This document shows, piece by piece, positions 1 through 13,060 of a stretch of DNA of 64,000 nt (its first letter is position 1; every line of letters starts with the position of its first letter). A program made the position numbers and the translations under genes. The stretch is from contig NW_025963558.1 of NCBI RefSeq assembly GCF_910591885.1, forward strand, positions 434,001 through 498,000, given 5' to 3'. This DNA comes from Bombus terrestris. Taxonomy: Eukaryota > Arthropoda > Insecta > Hymenoptera > Apidae. A model generated the notes under the pieces. It searched no databases and had not been told where the DNA came from. It saw only the letters and a list, made by a program, of their open reading frames with translations.

Positions 1-89
1 CAGCGTTATATAGAATTACGATATAACGCACAACGTTATGTCGTATTACGTTATACCGTATGACGTTATATTGTGTTACTTTATGACGT

Positions 90-99
90 ATGACGTCAT
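90..99. promoter_or_regulatory. ATGACGTCAT palindrome (CRE/bZIP-type site), type example
   Basis: ATGACGTCAT contains TGACGTCA, the full consensus cAMP-response element bound by CREB/ATF-type bZIP proteins, and ATGACGT, the M26 heptamer bound by Atf1-Pcr1 in fission yeast. It recurs wherever an A half gacgtcatg follows a B half ending gta, hundreds of times here and every 30 bp in homogenised runs. Binding in this organism is inference; the sequence match is direct. Confidence 0.6.
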
Positions 100-321
100 G
101 TAGTATTACTTTATGACGTATGACGTCATGTAGTATTATGTTATAACGTATGACGTCATGTAGTATTACGCTATAACATATGACGTCATGTAGTAATACG
201 ATATAACGTACAACGTTATATAGAATTACGATATAACGCACAACGTTGTGTCGTATTACGTTATAACTTATCATGTCATGTAGTATTACGTTATAGCGTA
301 TGACGTCATGTACTATTACGT

Positions 322-340
322 TATTACGAATTTCGTAATA
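322..340. repeat. Near-perfect palindrome, 9-bp arms
   Basis: TATTACGAA, one central T, TTCGTAATA. Occurs once per b-type block (for example near 4092, 5842, 14440 and 57681), always preceded by gtcatgtactattacg. Confidence 0.85.
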
Positions 341-556
341 TTGTGTTACTTTATGACGTATGACGTCATGTAGTATTACTTTATGACGTATGACGTCATG
401 TAGTATTACTTTATGACGTATGACGTCATGTAGTATTTCGTTATAACGTATGACGTTATGCAGTATTACGATATAACGTATGACGGTATGCAGTATTACG
501 TTATAACGTATGACGTTATGCAGTATTACGACATAACGTATGACGGTATGCAGTAT

Positions 557-570
557 TACGTTATAACGTA
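557..570. repeat. 14-bp perfect palindrome in the B half, type example
   Basis: TACGTTATAACGTA is its own reverse complement. It occurs in every monomer with the ttacgttataacgta B half, so it recurs very many times over the window, often 15 bp (centre to centre) from an A-half palindrome. Confidence 0.92.
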
Positions 571-981
571 TGACGTTATGCAGTATTACGTTATAACGTA
601 TGACGTTATGTATTAGTACGATATAACGTATGACGTTATGCGGTATGAGGTTATAGCGTATGACGTCATGTAGTTTTGCGTTATAACGTATGACGTCATG
701 TAGTATTACAATATAACGTACAACGTTATGCAGTATTAGGTTATAACGTATGACGTTATGGAGTATTACGTTATTACGTATGACGTCATGTGGTATTACG
801 TTATTACGAATAACGTTATATTGTGTTATTTTATAACGTATGACCTTATGTTGTATTACGTTATGACGTATAAAGGCATGTAGTATTACGCTGTAACGTA
901 CGGCGTCATGTAGAATTACGTTATAACGTATTCCGTCATGTAGTATTACGTTATAACATATGACGTCATGTGGTATTACGT

Positions 982-1000
982 TATTACGAATATCGTAATA
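982..1000. repeat. Hairpin-capable monomer variant, 8-bp arms, 3-nt loop
   Basis: TATTACGA, loop ATA, TCGTAATA: perfect eight-base arms. The variant recurs in b, c and S segments (for example near 1872, 2807, 6502, 58702 and 63110). No T run follows, so it is not a bacterial-type terminator. Confidence 0.85.
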
Positions 1001-1230
1001 TTGTATTACTTTATGACGTATGACGTCATGTAGTATTACTTTATGACGTATGACGTCATGTAGTATTACTTTATCACGTATGACGTCATGTAGTATTTCG
1101 TTATAACGTATGACGTTATGCAGTATTACGATATAACGTATGACGTTATGCAGTATTAGGTTATAACGTATGACGTTATGGAGTATTACGTTATAACGTA
1201 TGACGTCATGTGGTATTACGTTATTACGAA

Positions 1231-1260
1231 TAACGTTATATTATGTTACGTCATGTAGTA
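1231..1260. repeat. M1 hinge (15-bp half-unit deletion), type example
   Basis: Reads taacgttatattatg, then ttac joined directly to gtcatgtagta, where register-keeping hinges read ttactttatgacata and then tgacgtcatg. The product is a B/A hybrid half, as expected from exchange between A and B halves misaligned by 15 bp. Hinges of this type have left edges near 1241, 4736, 6761, 7526, 9791, 11036, 13061, 16016, 16301, 17996, 20231, 24205, 24490, 26275, 29020, 32214, 33489, 37794, 38169, 39054, 42729, 43104, 43989, 47664, 48939, 49794, 51939 and 52224. Confidence 0.93.
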
Positions 1261-3535
1261 TTACTTTATGACGTATGACGTCATGTAGTATTACTTTATG
1301 ACGTATGACGTCATGTAGTATTACTTTATGACGTATGACGCCATGTAGTATTACTTTATGACGTATGACGTCATGTAGTATTACTTTATGACGTATGACG
1401 TCATGTAGTATTACTTTATGACGTATGACGTCATGTAGTATTACTTTATGACGTATGACGTCATGTAGTATTTCGTTATAACGTATGACGTTATGCAGTA
1501 TCACGATATAACGTATGACGTTATGCAGTATTAGGTTATAACGTATGGCGTCATGTAGTATTACTTTATGACGTATGACGTCATGTAGTATTACTTTATG
1601 ACGTATGACGTCATGTAGTATTTCGTTATAACGTACAACGTTATATAGAATTACGATATAACGCACAACGTTATGTCGTATTACGTTATAACTTATCATG
1701 TCATGTAGTATTACGTTATAACGTATGACGTTATGTAGTATTACGTTATTACGAATAACGTTATATTGTGTAACTTTATAACGTATGACCTTATGTTGTA
1801 TTACGTTATAACGTATAAAGACATGTAGTATTACGTTATAACGTATGACGTCATGTGGTATTACGTTATTACGAATATCGTAATATTGTATTACTTTATC
1901 ACGTATGACGTCATGTAGTATTACTATATGACGTATGACGTCATGTAGTATTAGGTTATAACGTATGACGTTATGTATTATTACGATATAACGTATGACG
2001 TTAAGCAGTATTAGGTTATAACGTATGACGTAATGTAGTTTTACGTTACAACGTATGACGTTATGTAGTATTACGTTACCACGAATAACGTTATATTGTG
2101 TTACTTTATAACGTGTGACCTTTTGTTGTATCACGTTATAACGTATAAAGACATGTAGTATTACGTTGTAACGTATGACGTCATGTAGTATTACTTTATG
2201 ACGTATGACGTCATGTAGTATTATGTTATAACATATGCCGTCATGTAGTATTACGTTATAACATATGACGTCATGTAGTATTACGATATAACGTACAGCG
2301 TTATATAGAATTACGATATAACGCACAACGTTATGTCGTATTACGTTATACCGTATGACGTTATATTGTGTTACTTTATGACGTATGCCGTCATGTAGTA
2401 TTACGTTATAACATATGACGTCATGTAGTAATACGATATAACGTACAACGTTATGCAGTATTAGGTTATAACGTATGACGTTATGGAGTATTACGTTATT
2501 ACGTATGACGTCATGTGGTATTACGTTATTACGAATAACGTTATATTGTGTTATTTTATAACGTATGACCTTATGTTGTATTACGTTATAACGCATAAAG
2601 GCACGTAGTATTACGCAGTAACGTACGGCGTCATGTAGAATTACGTTATAACGTATTCCGTCATGTAGTATTACGTTATAACATATGACGTCATGTAGTA
2701 TTACGATATAACGTACAACGTTATATAGAATTACGATATAACGCACAACGTTATGTCGTATTACGTTATAACTTATCATGTCATGTAGTATTACGTTATT
2801 ACGAATATCGTAATATTGTGTTACTTTATGACGTATGACGTCATGTAATATTGCTTTATGACGTATGACGTCATGTAGTATTTCCTTATAACGTATGACG
2901 TTATGTAGTATTACGATATAACGTATGACGTTATGCAGTACTACGTTATAACGTATGACGTTATGTAGTGTTACGTTATAACGTATGACGTTATGTATTA
3001 GTACGATATAACGTATGACGTTATGCAGTATGAGGTTATAACGTATGACGTCATGTAGTTTTGCGTTATAACGTATGACGTCATGTAGTATTACTTTATG
3101 ACGTATGACGTCATGTAGTATTATGCTATAACATATGCCGTCATGTAGTAGTACGTTATAACATATGACGTCATGTAATATTACGATATAACGTACAGCG
3201 TTATATAGAATTACGATATAACGCACAACGTTATGTCGTATTACGTTATACCGTATGACGTTATATTGTGTTACTTTATGACGTATGACGTCATGTAGTA
3301 TTACTTTATGACGTATGCCGTAATGTAGTATTACGTTATAACATATGACGTCATGTAGTAATACGATATAACGTACAACGTTATATAGAATTACGATATA
3401 TCGCACAACGTTATGTCGTATTACGTTATAACGTATCATGTCATGTAGTATTACGTTATAACGAATGACGTTATGGAGTATTACGTTATAACGTATGACG
3501 CCATGTGGTATTACGTTATTACGAATAACGTTATA
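1241..3535. repeat. HOR segment c, chimeric (2295 bp)
   Basis: Mosaic of three sources. About 1241-2385 follows 13061-14205 (offset 11,820). About 2386-3090 resembles the S segment that starts at 27640. About 3091-3535 follows 4846-5290, the right part of segment a (offset 1755). A 732-codon minus-strand frame at 1241-3439 is a by-product of the repeat and is not called as a gene. Confidence 0.8.
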
Positions 3536-4735
3536 TTATGTTACTTTATGACATATGACGTCATGTAGTATTACTTTATGACGTATGACGTCATGTAGTA
3601 TTACTTTATGACATATGACGTCATGTAGTATTACTTTATGACGTATGACGTCATGTAGTATTACTTTATGACGTATGACGTCATGTAGTATTATGTTATA
3701 ACATATGCCGTCATGTAGTATTACGTTAAAACATATGACGTCATGTAGTATTACGATATAACGTACAGCGTTATATAGAATTACGATATAACGCACAACG
3801 TTATGTCGTATTACGTTATACCGTATGACGTTATATTGTGTTACTTTATGACGTATGACGTCATGTAGTATTACTTTATGACGTATGACGTCATGTAGTA
3901 TTATGTTATAACGTATGACGTCATGTAGTATTACGTTATAACATATGACGTCATGTAGTACTACGATATAACGTACAACGTTATATAGAATTACGATATA
4001 ACGCACAACGTTGTGTCGTATTACGTTATAACTTATCATGTCATGTAGTATTACGTTATAGCGTATGACGTCATGTACTATTACGTTATTACGAATTTCG
4101 TAATATTGTGTTACTTTATGACGTATGACGTCATGTAGTATTACTTTATGACGTATGACGTCATGTAGTATTACTTTATGACGTATGACGTCATGTAGTA
4201 TTACTTTATGACGTATGACGTTATGTATTATTACGATATAACGTATGACGTTAAGCAGTATTAGGTTATAACGTATGACGTTATGTAGTATTAGGTTATA
4301 ACGTATGACGTAATGTAGTTTTACGTTACAACGTATGACGTCATGTAGTATTACTTTATAACATATGCCGTCATGTAGTATTACGTTATAACATATGACG
4401 TCATGTAGTATTACGATATAACATACAGCGTTATATAGAATTACGATATAACGCACAACGTTATGTCGTATTACGTTATACCGTATGACGTTATATTGTG
4501 TTACTTTATGACGTATGCCGTCATGTAGTATTACGTTATAACATATGACGTCATGTAGTAATACGATATAACGTACAACGTTACATAGAATTACGATATA
4601 ACGCACAACGTTATGTCGTATTACGTTATAACGTATCATGTCATGTAGTATTATGTTATAACGAATGACTTTATGGAGTATTACGTTATAACGTATGACG
4701 TCATGTGGTATTACGTTATTACGAATAACGTTATA
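3536..4735. repeat. HOR segment, b-left/c-right chimera (1200 bp)
   Basis: Begins at an M2 hinge (in register, followed by ttactttatgacata). About 3536-4200 follows 5291-5955 (offset 1755). From about 4201 it follows 15481-15960 (offset 11,280). The switch near 4200 is a probable unequal-exchange or conversion junction between b and c segments. Confidence 0.78.
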
Positions 4736-5290
4736 TTATGTTACGTCATGTAGTATTACTTTATGACGTGTGACGTCATGTAGTATTACTTTGTGACGTA
4801 TGACGTCATGTAGTATTACTTTATGACGTATGACGTCATGTAGTATTACTTTATGACGTATGACGTCATGTAGTATTATGCTATAACATATGCCGTCATG
4901 TAGTAGTACGTTATAACATATGACGTCATGTAATATTACGATATAACGTACAGCGTTATATAGAATTACGATATAACGCACAACGTTATGTCGTATTACG
5001 TTATACCGTATGACGTTATATTGTGTTACTTTATGACGTATGACGTCATGTAGTATTACTTTATGACGTATGCCGTAATGTAGTATTACGTTATAACATA
5101 TGACGTCATGTAGTAATACGATATAACGTACAACGTTATATAGAATTACGATATATCGCACAACGTTATGTCGTATTACGTTATAACGTATCATGTCATG
5201 TAGTATTACGTTATAACGAATGACGTTATGGAGTATTACGTTATAACGTATGACGCCATGTGGTATTACGTTATTACGAATAACGTTATA
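4736..5290. repeat. HOR segment a, copy 1 (555 bp)
   Basis: Starts at an M1 half-unit hinge and ends at an M2 hinge. The same 555-bp segment recurs at 7526-8080 and 11036-11590, and the 152-codon stop-free frame reads the same in all three. Diagnostic monomers near its start carry gacgtgtgacg and tttgtgacg. Confidence 0.9.
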
Positions 5291-6760
5291 TTATGTTACT
5301 TTATGACATATGACGTCATGTAGTATTACTTTATGACGTATGACGTCATGTAGTATTACTTTATGACGTATGACGTCATGTAGTATTACTTTATGACGTA
5401 TGACGTCATGTAGTATTACTTTATGACGTATGACGTCATGTAGTATTATGTTATAACATATGCCGTCATGTAGTATTACGTTAAAACATATGACGTCATG
5501 TAGTATTACGATATAACGTACAGCGTTATATAGAATTACGATATAACGCACAACGTTATGTCGTATTACGTTATACCGTATGACGTTATATTGTGTTACT
5601 TTATGACGTATGACGTCATGTAGTATTACTTTATGACGTATGACGTCATGTAGTATTATGTTATAACGTATGACGTCATGTAGTATTACGTTATAACATA
5701 TGACTTCATGTAGTAATACGATATAACGTACAACGTTATATAGAATTACGATATAACGCACAACGTTGTGTCGTATTACGTTATAACTTATCATGTCATG
5801 TAGTATTACGTTATAGCGTATGACGTCATGTACTATTACGTTATTACGAATTTCGTAATATTGTGTTACTTTATGACGTATGACGTCATGTAGTATTACT
5901 TTATGACGTATGACGTCATGTAGTATTACTTTATGACGTATGACGTCATGTAGTATTTCGTTATAACGTATGACGTTATGCAGTATTACGATATAACGTA
6001 TGACGGTATGCAGTATTACGTTATAACGTATGACGTTATGCAGTATTACGATATAACGTATGACGGTATGCAGTATTACGTTATAACGTATGACGTTATG
6101 CAGTATTACGTTATAACGTATGACGTTATGTATTAGTACGATATAACGTATGACGTTATGCGGTATGAGGTTATAGCGTATGACGTCATGTAGTTTTGCG
6201 TTATAACGTATGACGTCATGTAGTATTACAATATAACGTACAACGTTATGCAGTATTAGGTTATAACGTATGACGTTATGGAGTATTACGTTATTACGTA
6301 TGACGTCATGTGGTATTACGTTATTACGAATAACGTTATATTGTGTTATTTTATAACGTATGACCTTATGTTGTATTACGTTATGACGTATAAAGGCATG
6401 TAGTATTACGCTGTAACGTACGGCGTCATGTAGAATTACGTTATAACGTATTCCGTCATGTAGTATTACGTTATAACATATGACGTCATGTGGTATTACG
6501 TTATTACGAATATCGTAATATTGTATTACTTTATGACGTATGACGTCATGTAGTATTACTTTATGACGTATGACGTCATGTAGTATTACTTTATCACGTA
6601 TGACGTCATGTAGTATTTCGTTATAACGTATGACGTTATGCAGTATTACGATATAACGTATGACGTTATGCAGTATTAGGTTATAACGTATGACGTTATG
6701 GAGTATTACGTTATAACGTATGACGTCATGTGGTATTACGTTATTACGAATAACGTTATA
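5291..6760. repeat. HOR segment b, copy (1470 bp)
   Basis: Bounded by the M2 hinge at 5291 and the M1 hinge at 6761. Essentially the same as 11591-13060 (offset 6300); one visible difference is ttatgttata at 5656 against ttatgctata at 11956. It carries the diagnostic tgacttcatg at 5701, also at 8461, 8851 and 12001 but absent from 181. Confidence 0.9.
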
Positions 6761-7525
6761 TTATGTTACGTCATGTAGTATTACTTTATGACGTATGACG
6801 TCATGTAGTATTACTTTATGACGTATGACGTCATGTAGTATTACTTTATGACATATGACGCCATGTAGTATTACTTTATGACGTATGACGTCATGTAGTA
6901 TTACTTTATGACGTATGACGTCATGTAGTATTACTTTATGACGTATGACGTCATGTAGTATTACTTTATGACGTATGACGTCATGTAGTATTACGTTACC
7001 ACGAATAACGTTATATTGTGTTACTTTATAACGTGTGACCTTTTGTTGTATCACGTTATAACGTATAAAGACATGTAGTATTACGTTGTAACGTATGACG
7101 TCATGTAGTATTACTTTATGACGTATGACGTCATGTAGTATTATGTTATAACATATGCCGTCATGTAGTATTACGTTATAACATATGACGTCATGTAGTA
7201 TTACGATATAACGTACAGCGTTATATAGAATTACGATATAACGCACAACGTTATGTCGTATTACGTTATACCGTATGACGTTATATTGTGTTACTTTATG
7301 ACGTATGCCGTCATGTAGTATTACGTTATAACATATGACGTCATGTAGTAATACGATATAACGTACAACGTTACATAGAATTACGATATAACGCACAACG
7401 TTATGTCGTATTACGTTATAACGTATCATGTCATGTAGTATTATGTTATAACGAATGACGTTATGGAGTATTACGTTATAACGTATGACGTCATGTGGTA
7501 TTACGTTATTACGAATAACGTTATA
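6761..7525. repeat. HOR segment c, short form (765 bp)
   Basis: Begins like 1241 and 13061 (gacgccatg near 6858), then jumps to the right part of c at ttacgttaccacgaa near 6991. Relative to 9791-11035 it lacks about 480 bp. The a-b-c unit 4736-7525 is therefore 2790 bp. Confidence 0.82.
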
Positions 7526-8080
7526 TTATGTTACGTCATGTAGTATTACTTTATGACGTGTGACGTCATGTAGTATTACTTTGTGACGTATGACGTCATG
7601 TAGTATTACTTTATGACGTATGACGTCATGTAGTATTACTTTATGACGTATGACGTCATGTAGTATTATGCTATAACATATGCCGTCATGTAGTAGTACG
7701 TTATAACATATGACGTCATGTAATATTACGATATAACGTACAGCGTTATATAGAATTACGATATAACGCACAACGTTATGTCGTATTACGTTATACCGTA
7801 TGACGTTATATTGTGTTACTTTATGACGTATGACGTCATGTAGTATTACTTTATGACGTATGCCGTAATGTAGTATTACGTTATAACATATGACGTCATG
7901 TAGTAATACGATATAACGTACAACGTTATATAGAATTACGATATATCGCACAACGTTATGTCGTATTACGTTATAACGTATCATGTCATGTAGTATTACG
8001 TTATAACGAATGACGTTATGGAGTATTACGTTATAACGTATGACGCCATGTGGTATTACGTTATTACGAATAACGTTATA
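7526..8080. repeat. HOR segment a, copy 2 (555 bp)
   Basis: Offset 2790 from copy 1 at 4736. Same length, same order of monomer variants, bounded by M1 at 7526 and M2 at 8081. Confidence 0.9.
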
Positions 8081-9790
8081 TTATGTTACTTTATGACATA
8101 TGACGTCATGTAGTATTACTTTATGACGTATGACGTCATGTAGTATTACTTTATGACGTATGACGTCATGTAGTATTACTTTATGACGTATGACGTCATG
8201 TAGTATTATGTTATAACATATGCCGTCATGTAGTATTACGTTAAAACATATGACGTCATGTAGTATTACGATATAACGTACAGCGTTATATAGAATTACG
8301 ATATAACGCACAACGTTATGTCGTATTACGTTATACCGTATGACGTTATATTGTGTTACTTTATGACGTATGACGTCATGTAGTATTACTTTATGACGTA
8401 TGACGTCATGTAGTATTATGTTATAACGTATGACGTCATGTAGTATTACGTTATAACATATGACTTCATGTAGTAATACGATATAACGTACAACGTTATA
8501 TAGAATTACGATATAACGCACAACGTTGTGTCGTATTACGTTATAACTTATCATGTCATGTAGTATTACGTTATAGCGTATGACGTCATGTACTATTACG
8601 TTATTACGAATTTCGTAATATTGTGTTACTTTATGACGTATGACGTCATGTAGTATTACTTTATGACGTATGACGTCATGTAGTATTACTTTATGACGTA
8701 TGACGTCATGTAGTATTTCGTTATAACGTATGACGTTATGCAGTATTACGATATAACGTAAGACGGTATGCAGTATTACGTTATAACGTATGACGTTATG
8801 CAGTATTACGTTATAACGTATGACGTCATGTAGTATTACGTTATAACATATGACTTCATGTAGTAATACGATATAACGTACAACGTTATATAGAATTACG
8901 ATATAACGCACAACGTTGTGTCGTATTACGTTATAACTTATCATGTCATGTAGTATTACGTTATAGCGTATGACGTCATGTACTATTACGTTATTACGAA
9001 TTTCGTAATATTGTGTTACTTTATGACGTATGACGTCATGTAGTATTACTTTATAACGTATGACGTTATGCAGTATTACGATATAACGTATGACGGTATG
9101 CAGTATTACGTTATAACGTATGACGTTATGCAGTATTACGTTATAACGTATGACGTTATGTATTAGTACGATATAACGTATGACGTTATGCGGTATGAGG
9201 TTATAGCGTATGACGTCATGTAGTTTTGCGTTATAACGTATGACGTCATGTAGTATTACAATATAACGTACAACGTTATGCAGTATTAGGTTATAACGTA
9301 TGACGTTATGGAGTATTACGTTATTACGTATGACGTCATGTGGTATTACGTTATTACGAATAACGTTATATTGTGTTATTTTATAACGTATGACCTTATG
9401 TTGTATTACGTTATGACGTATAAAGGCATGTAGTATTACGCTGTAACGTACGGCGTCATGTAGAATTACGTTATAACGTATTCCGTCATGTAGTATTACG
9501 TTATAACATATGACGTCATGTGGTATTACGTTATTACGAATATCGTAATATTGTATTACTTTATGACGTATGACGTCATGTAGTATTACTTTATGACGTA
9601 TGACGTCATGTAGTATTACTTTATCACGTATGACGTCATGTAGTATTTCGTTATAACGTATGACGTTATGCAGTATTACGATATAACGTATGACGTTATG
9701 CAGTATTAGGTTATAACGTATGACGTTATGGAGTATTACGTTATAACGTATGACGTCATGTGGTATTACGTTATTACGAATAACGTTATA
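8081..9790. repeat. HOR segment b with internal tandem duplication (1710 bp)
   Basis: Equivalent to 5291-6760 but longer. A 390-bp block at 8431-8820 is followed by a 330-bp second copy at 8821-9150. The second copy contains a hybrid monomer (ttactttataacgta, 9046-9060) where two ttactttatgacgta monomers and one tttcg monomer are missing. Confidence 0.88.
8821..9150. repeat. Second copy of a tandem segmental duplication
   Basis: Repeats 8431-8820 starting at tgacgtcatgtagta with tgacttcatg 30 bp further on. It keeps the ttattacgaatttcgtaata variant and is 60 bp shorter through one fused monomer. The first copy alone carries agacggtatg at 8761. Confidence 0.88.
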
Positions 9791-11035
9791 TTATGTTACG
9801 TCATGTAGTATTACTTTATGACGTATGACGTCATGTAGTATTAATTTATGACGTATGACGTCATGTAGTATTACTTTATGACATATGACGCCATGTAGTA
9901 TTACTTTATGACGTATGACGTCATGTAGTATTACTTTATGACGTATGACGTCATGTAGTATTACTTTATGACGTATGACGTCATGTAGTATTACTTTATG
10001 ACGTATGACGTCATGTAGTATTTCGTTATAACGTATGACGTTATGCAGTAATACGATATAACGTACAACGTTACATAGAATTACGATATAACGCACAACG
10101 TTATGTCGTATTACGTTATAACTTATCATGTCATGTAGTATTACGTTATAACGTATGACGTTATGTAGTATTACGTTATTACGAATAACGTTATATTGTG
10201 TAACTTTATAACGTATGACCTTATGTTGTATGACGTTATAACGTATAAAGACATGTAGTATTACGTTATAACGTATGACGTCATGTGGTATTACGTTATT
10301 ACGAATATCGTAATATTGTATTACTTTATCACGTATGACGTCATGTAGTATTACTATATGACGTATGACGTCATGTAGTATTAGGTTATAACGTATGACG
10401 TTATGTATTATTACGATATAACGTATGACGTTAAGCAGTATTAGGTTATAACGTATGACGTAACGTAGTTTTACGTTACAACGTATGACGTTATGTAGTA
10501 TTACGTTACCACGAATAACGTTATATTGTGTTACTTTATAACGTGTGACCTTTTGTTGTATCACGTTATAACGTATAAAGACATGTAGTATTACGTTGTA
10601 ACGTATGACGTCATGTAGTATTACTTTATGACGTATGACGTCATGTAGTATTATGTTATAACATATGCCGTCATGTAGTATTACGTTATAACATATGACG
10701 TCATGTAGTATTACGATATAACGTACAGCGTTATATAGAATTACGATATAACGCACAACGTTATGTCGTATTACGTTATACCGTATGACGTTATATTGTG
10801 TTACTTTATGACGTATGCCGTCATGTAGTATTACGTTATAACATATGACGTCATGTAGTAATACGATATAACGTACAACGTTACATAGAATTACGATATA
10901 ACGCACAACGTTATGTCGTATTACGTTATAACGTATCATGTCATGTAGTATTATGTTATAACGAATGACGTTATGGAGTATTACGTTATAACGTATGACG
11001 TCATGTGGTATTACGTTATTACGAATAACGTTATA
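9791..11035. repeat. HOR segment c, medium form (1245 bp)
   Basis: Starts at an M1 hinge. Shares the left part of 1241-2385 and the right part of 6761-7525, with an internal deletion relative to 13061-16015. The a-b-c unit 7526-11035 is 3510 bp. Confidence 0.85.
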
Positions 11036-11590
11036 TTATGTTACGTCATGTAGTATTACTTTATGACGTGTGACGTCATGTAGTATTACTTTGTGACGTA
11101 TGACGTCATGTAGTATTACTTTATGACGTATGACGTCATGTAGTATTACTTTATGACGTATGACGTCATGTAGTATTATGCTATAACATATGCCGTCATG
11201 TAGTAGTACGTTATAACATATGACGTCATGTAATATTACGATATAACGTACAGCGTTATATAGAATTACGATATAACGCACAACGTTATGTCGTATTACG
11301 TTATACCGTATGACGTTATATTGTGTTACTTTATGACGTATGACGTCATGTAGTATTACTTTATGACGTATGCCGTAATGTAGTATTACGTTATAACATA
11401 TGACGTCATGTAGTAATACGATATAACGTACAACGTTATATAGAATTACGATATATCGCACAACGTTATGTCGTATTACGTTATAACGTATCATGTCATG
11501 TAGTATTACGTTATAACGAATGACGTTATGGAGTATTACGTTATAACGTATGACGCCATGTGGTATTACGTTATTACGAATAACGTTATA
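11036..11590. repeat. HOR segment a, copy 3 (555 bp)
   Basis: Third 555-bp copy, offset 3510 from 7526, with the same variant order and hinges as the first two. Confidence 0.9.
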
Positions 11591-13060
11591 TTATGTTACT
11601 TTATGACATATGACGTCATGTAGTATTACTTTATGACGTATGACGTCATGTAGTATTACTTTATGACGTATGACGTCATGTAGTATTACTTTATGACGTA
11701 TGACGTCATGTAGTATTACTTTATGACGTATGACGTCATGTAGTATTATGTTATAACATATGCCGTCATGTAGTATTACGTTAAAACATATGACGTCATG
11801 TAGTATTACGATATAACGTACAGCGTTATATAGAATTACGATATAACGCACAACGTTATGTCGTATTACGTTATACCGTATGACGTTATATTGTGTTACT
11901 TTATGACGTATGACGTCATGTAGTATTACTTTATGACGTATGACGTCATGTAGTATTATGCTATAACGTATGACGTCATGTAGTATTACGTTATAACATA
12001 TGACTTCATGTAGTAATACGATATAACGTACAACGTTATATAGAATTACGATATAACGCACAACGTTGTGTCGTATTACGTTATAACTTATCATGTCATG
12101 TAGTATTACGTTATAGCGTATGACGTCATGTACTATTACGTTATTACGAATTTCGTAATATTGTGTTACTTTATGACGTATGACGTCATGTAGTATTACT
12201 TTATGACGTATGACGTCATGTAGTATTACTTTATGACGTATGACGTCATGTAGTATTTCGTTATAACGTATGACGTTATGCAGTATTACGATATAACGTA
12301 TGACGGTATGCAGTATTACGTTATAACGTATGACGTTATGCAGTATTACGATATAACGTATGACGGTATGCAGTATTACGTTATAACGTATGACGTTATG
12401 CAGTATTACGTTATAACGTATGACGTTATGTATTAGTACGATATAACGTATGACGTTATGCGGTATGAGGTTATAGCGTATGACGTCATGTAGTTTTGCG
12501 TTATAACGTATGACGTCATGTAGTATTACAATATAACGTACAACGTTATGCAGTATTAGGTTATAACGTATGACGTTATGGAGTATTACGTTATTACGTA
12601 TGACGTCATGTGGTATTACGTTATTACGAATAACGTTATATTGTGTTATTTTATAACGTATGACCTTATGTTGTATTACGTTATGACGTATAAAGGCATG
12701 TAGTATTACGCTGTAACGTACGGCGTCATGTAGAATTACGTTATAACGTATTCCGTCATGTAGTATTACGTTATAACATATGACGTCATGTGGTATTACG
12801 TTATTACGAATATCGTAATATTGTATTACTTTATGACGTATGACGTCATGTAGTATTACTTTATGACGTATGACGTCATGTAGTATTACTTTATCACGTA
12901 TGACGTCATGTAGTATTTCGTTATAACGTATGACGTTATGCAGTATTACGATATAACGTATGACGTTATGCAGTATTAGGTTATAACGTATGACGTTATG
13001 GAGTATTACGTTATAACGTATGACGTCATGTGGTATTACGTTATTACGAATAACGTTATA
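11591..13060. repeat. HOR segment b, copy (1470 bp)
   Basis: Offset 6300 from 5291-6760 and the same length. Bounded by an M2 hinge on the left and an M1 hinge on the right. Confidence 0.9.

Larger units (their letters stand above)
1..1240. repeat. HOR segment b, truncated by window edge
   Basis: Corresponds to 5521-6760 and 11821-13060. Reading line by line against 5521-6760 I see three substitutions in 1240 bp and no indel. It holds the tgacggtatgcagta sub-series (about 480-570), the nine-base-arm palindromic variant at 322-340, and the eight-base-arm hairpin at 982-1000. It ends at the M1 hinge at 1231-1260. Confidence 0.9.

Noticed and set aside
421..480. CENP-B box
   Set aside because: The tttcgttataacg half has TTCG followed by A at a suitable distance, but the CGGG part of the box is absent, and I saw no CGGG in the window.
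557..570. TATA-box promoter in the TTATAA core
   Set aside because: TTATAA is part of the B-half palindrome in a very large number of monomers; there is no transcript or gene context to single any out.
982..1000. Intrinsic terminator hairpin
   Set aside because: The eight-base arms are AT-rich, no T run follows, and the hairpin recurs as a monomer variant with no gene upstream.
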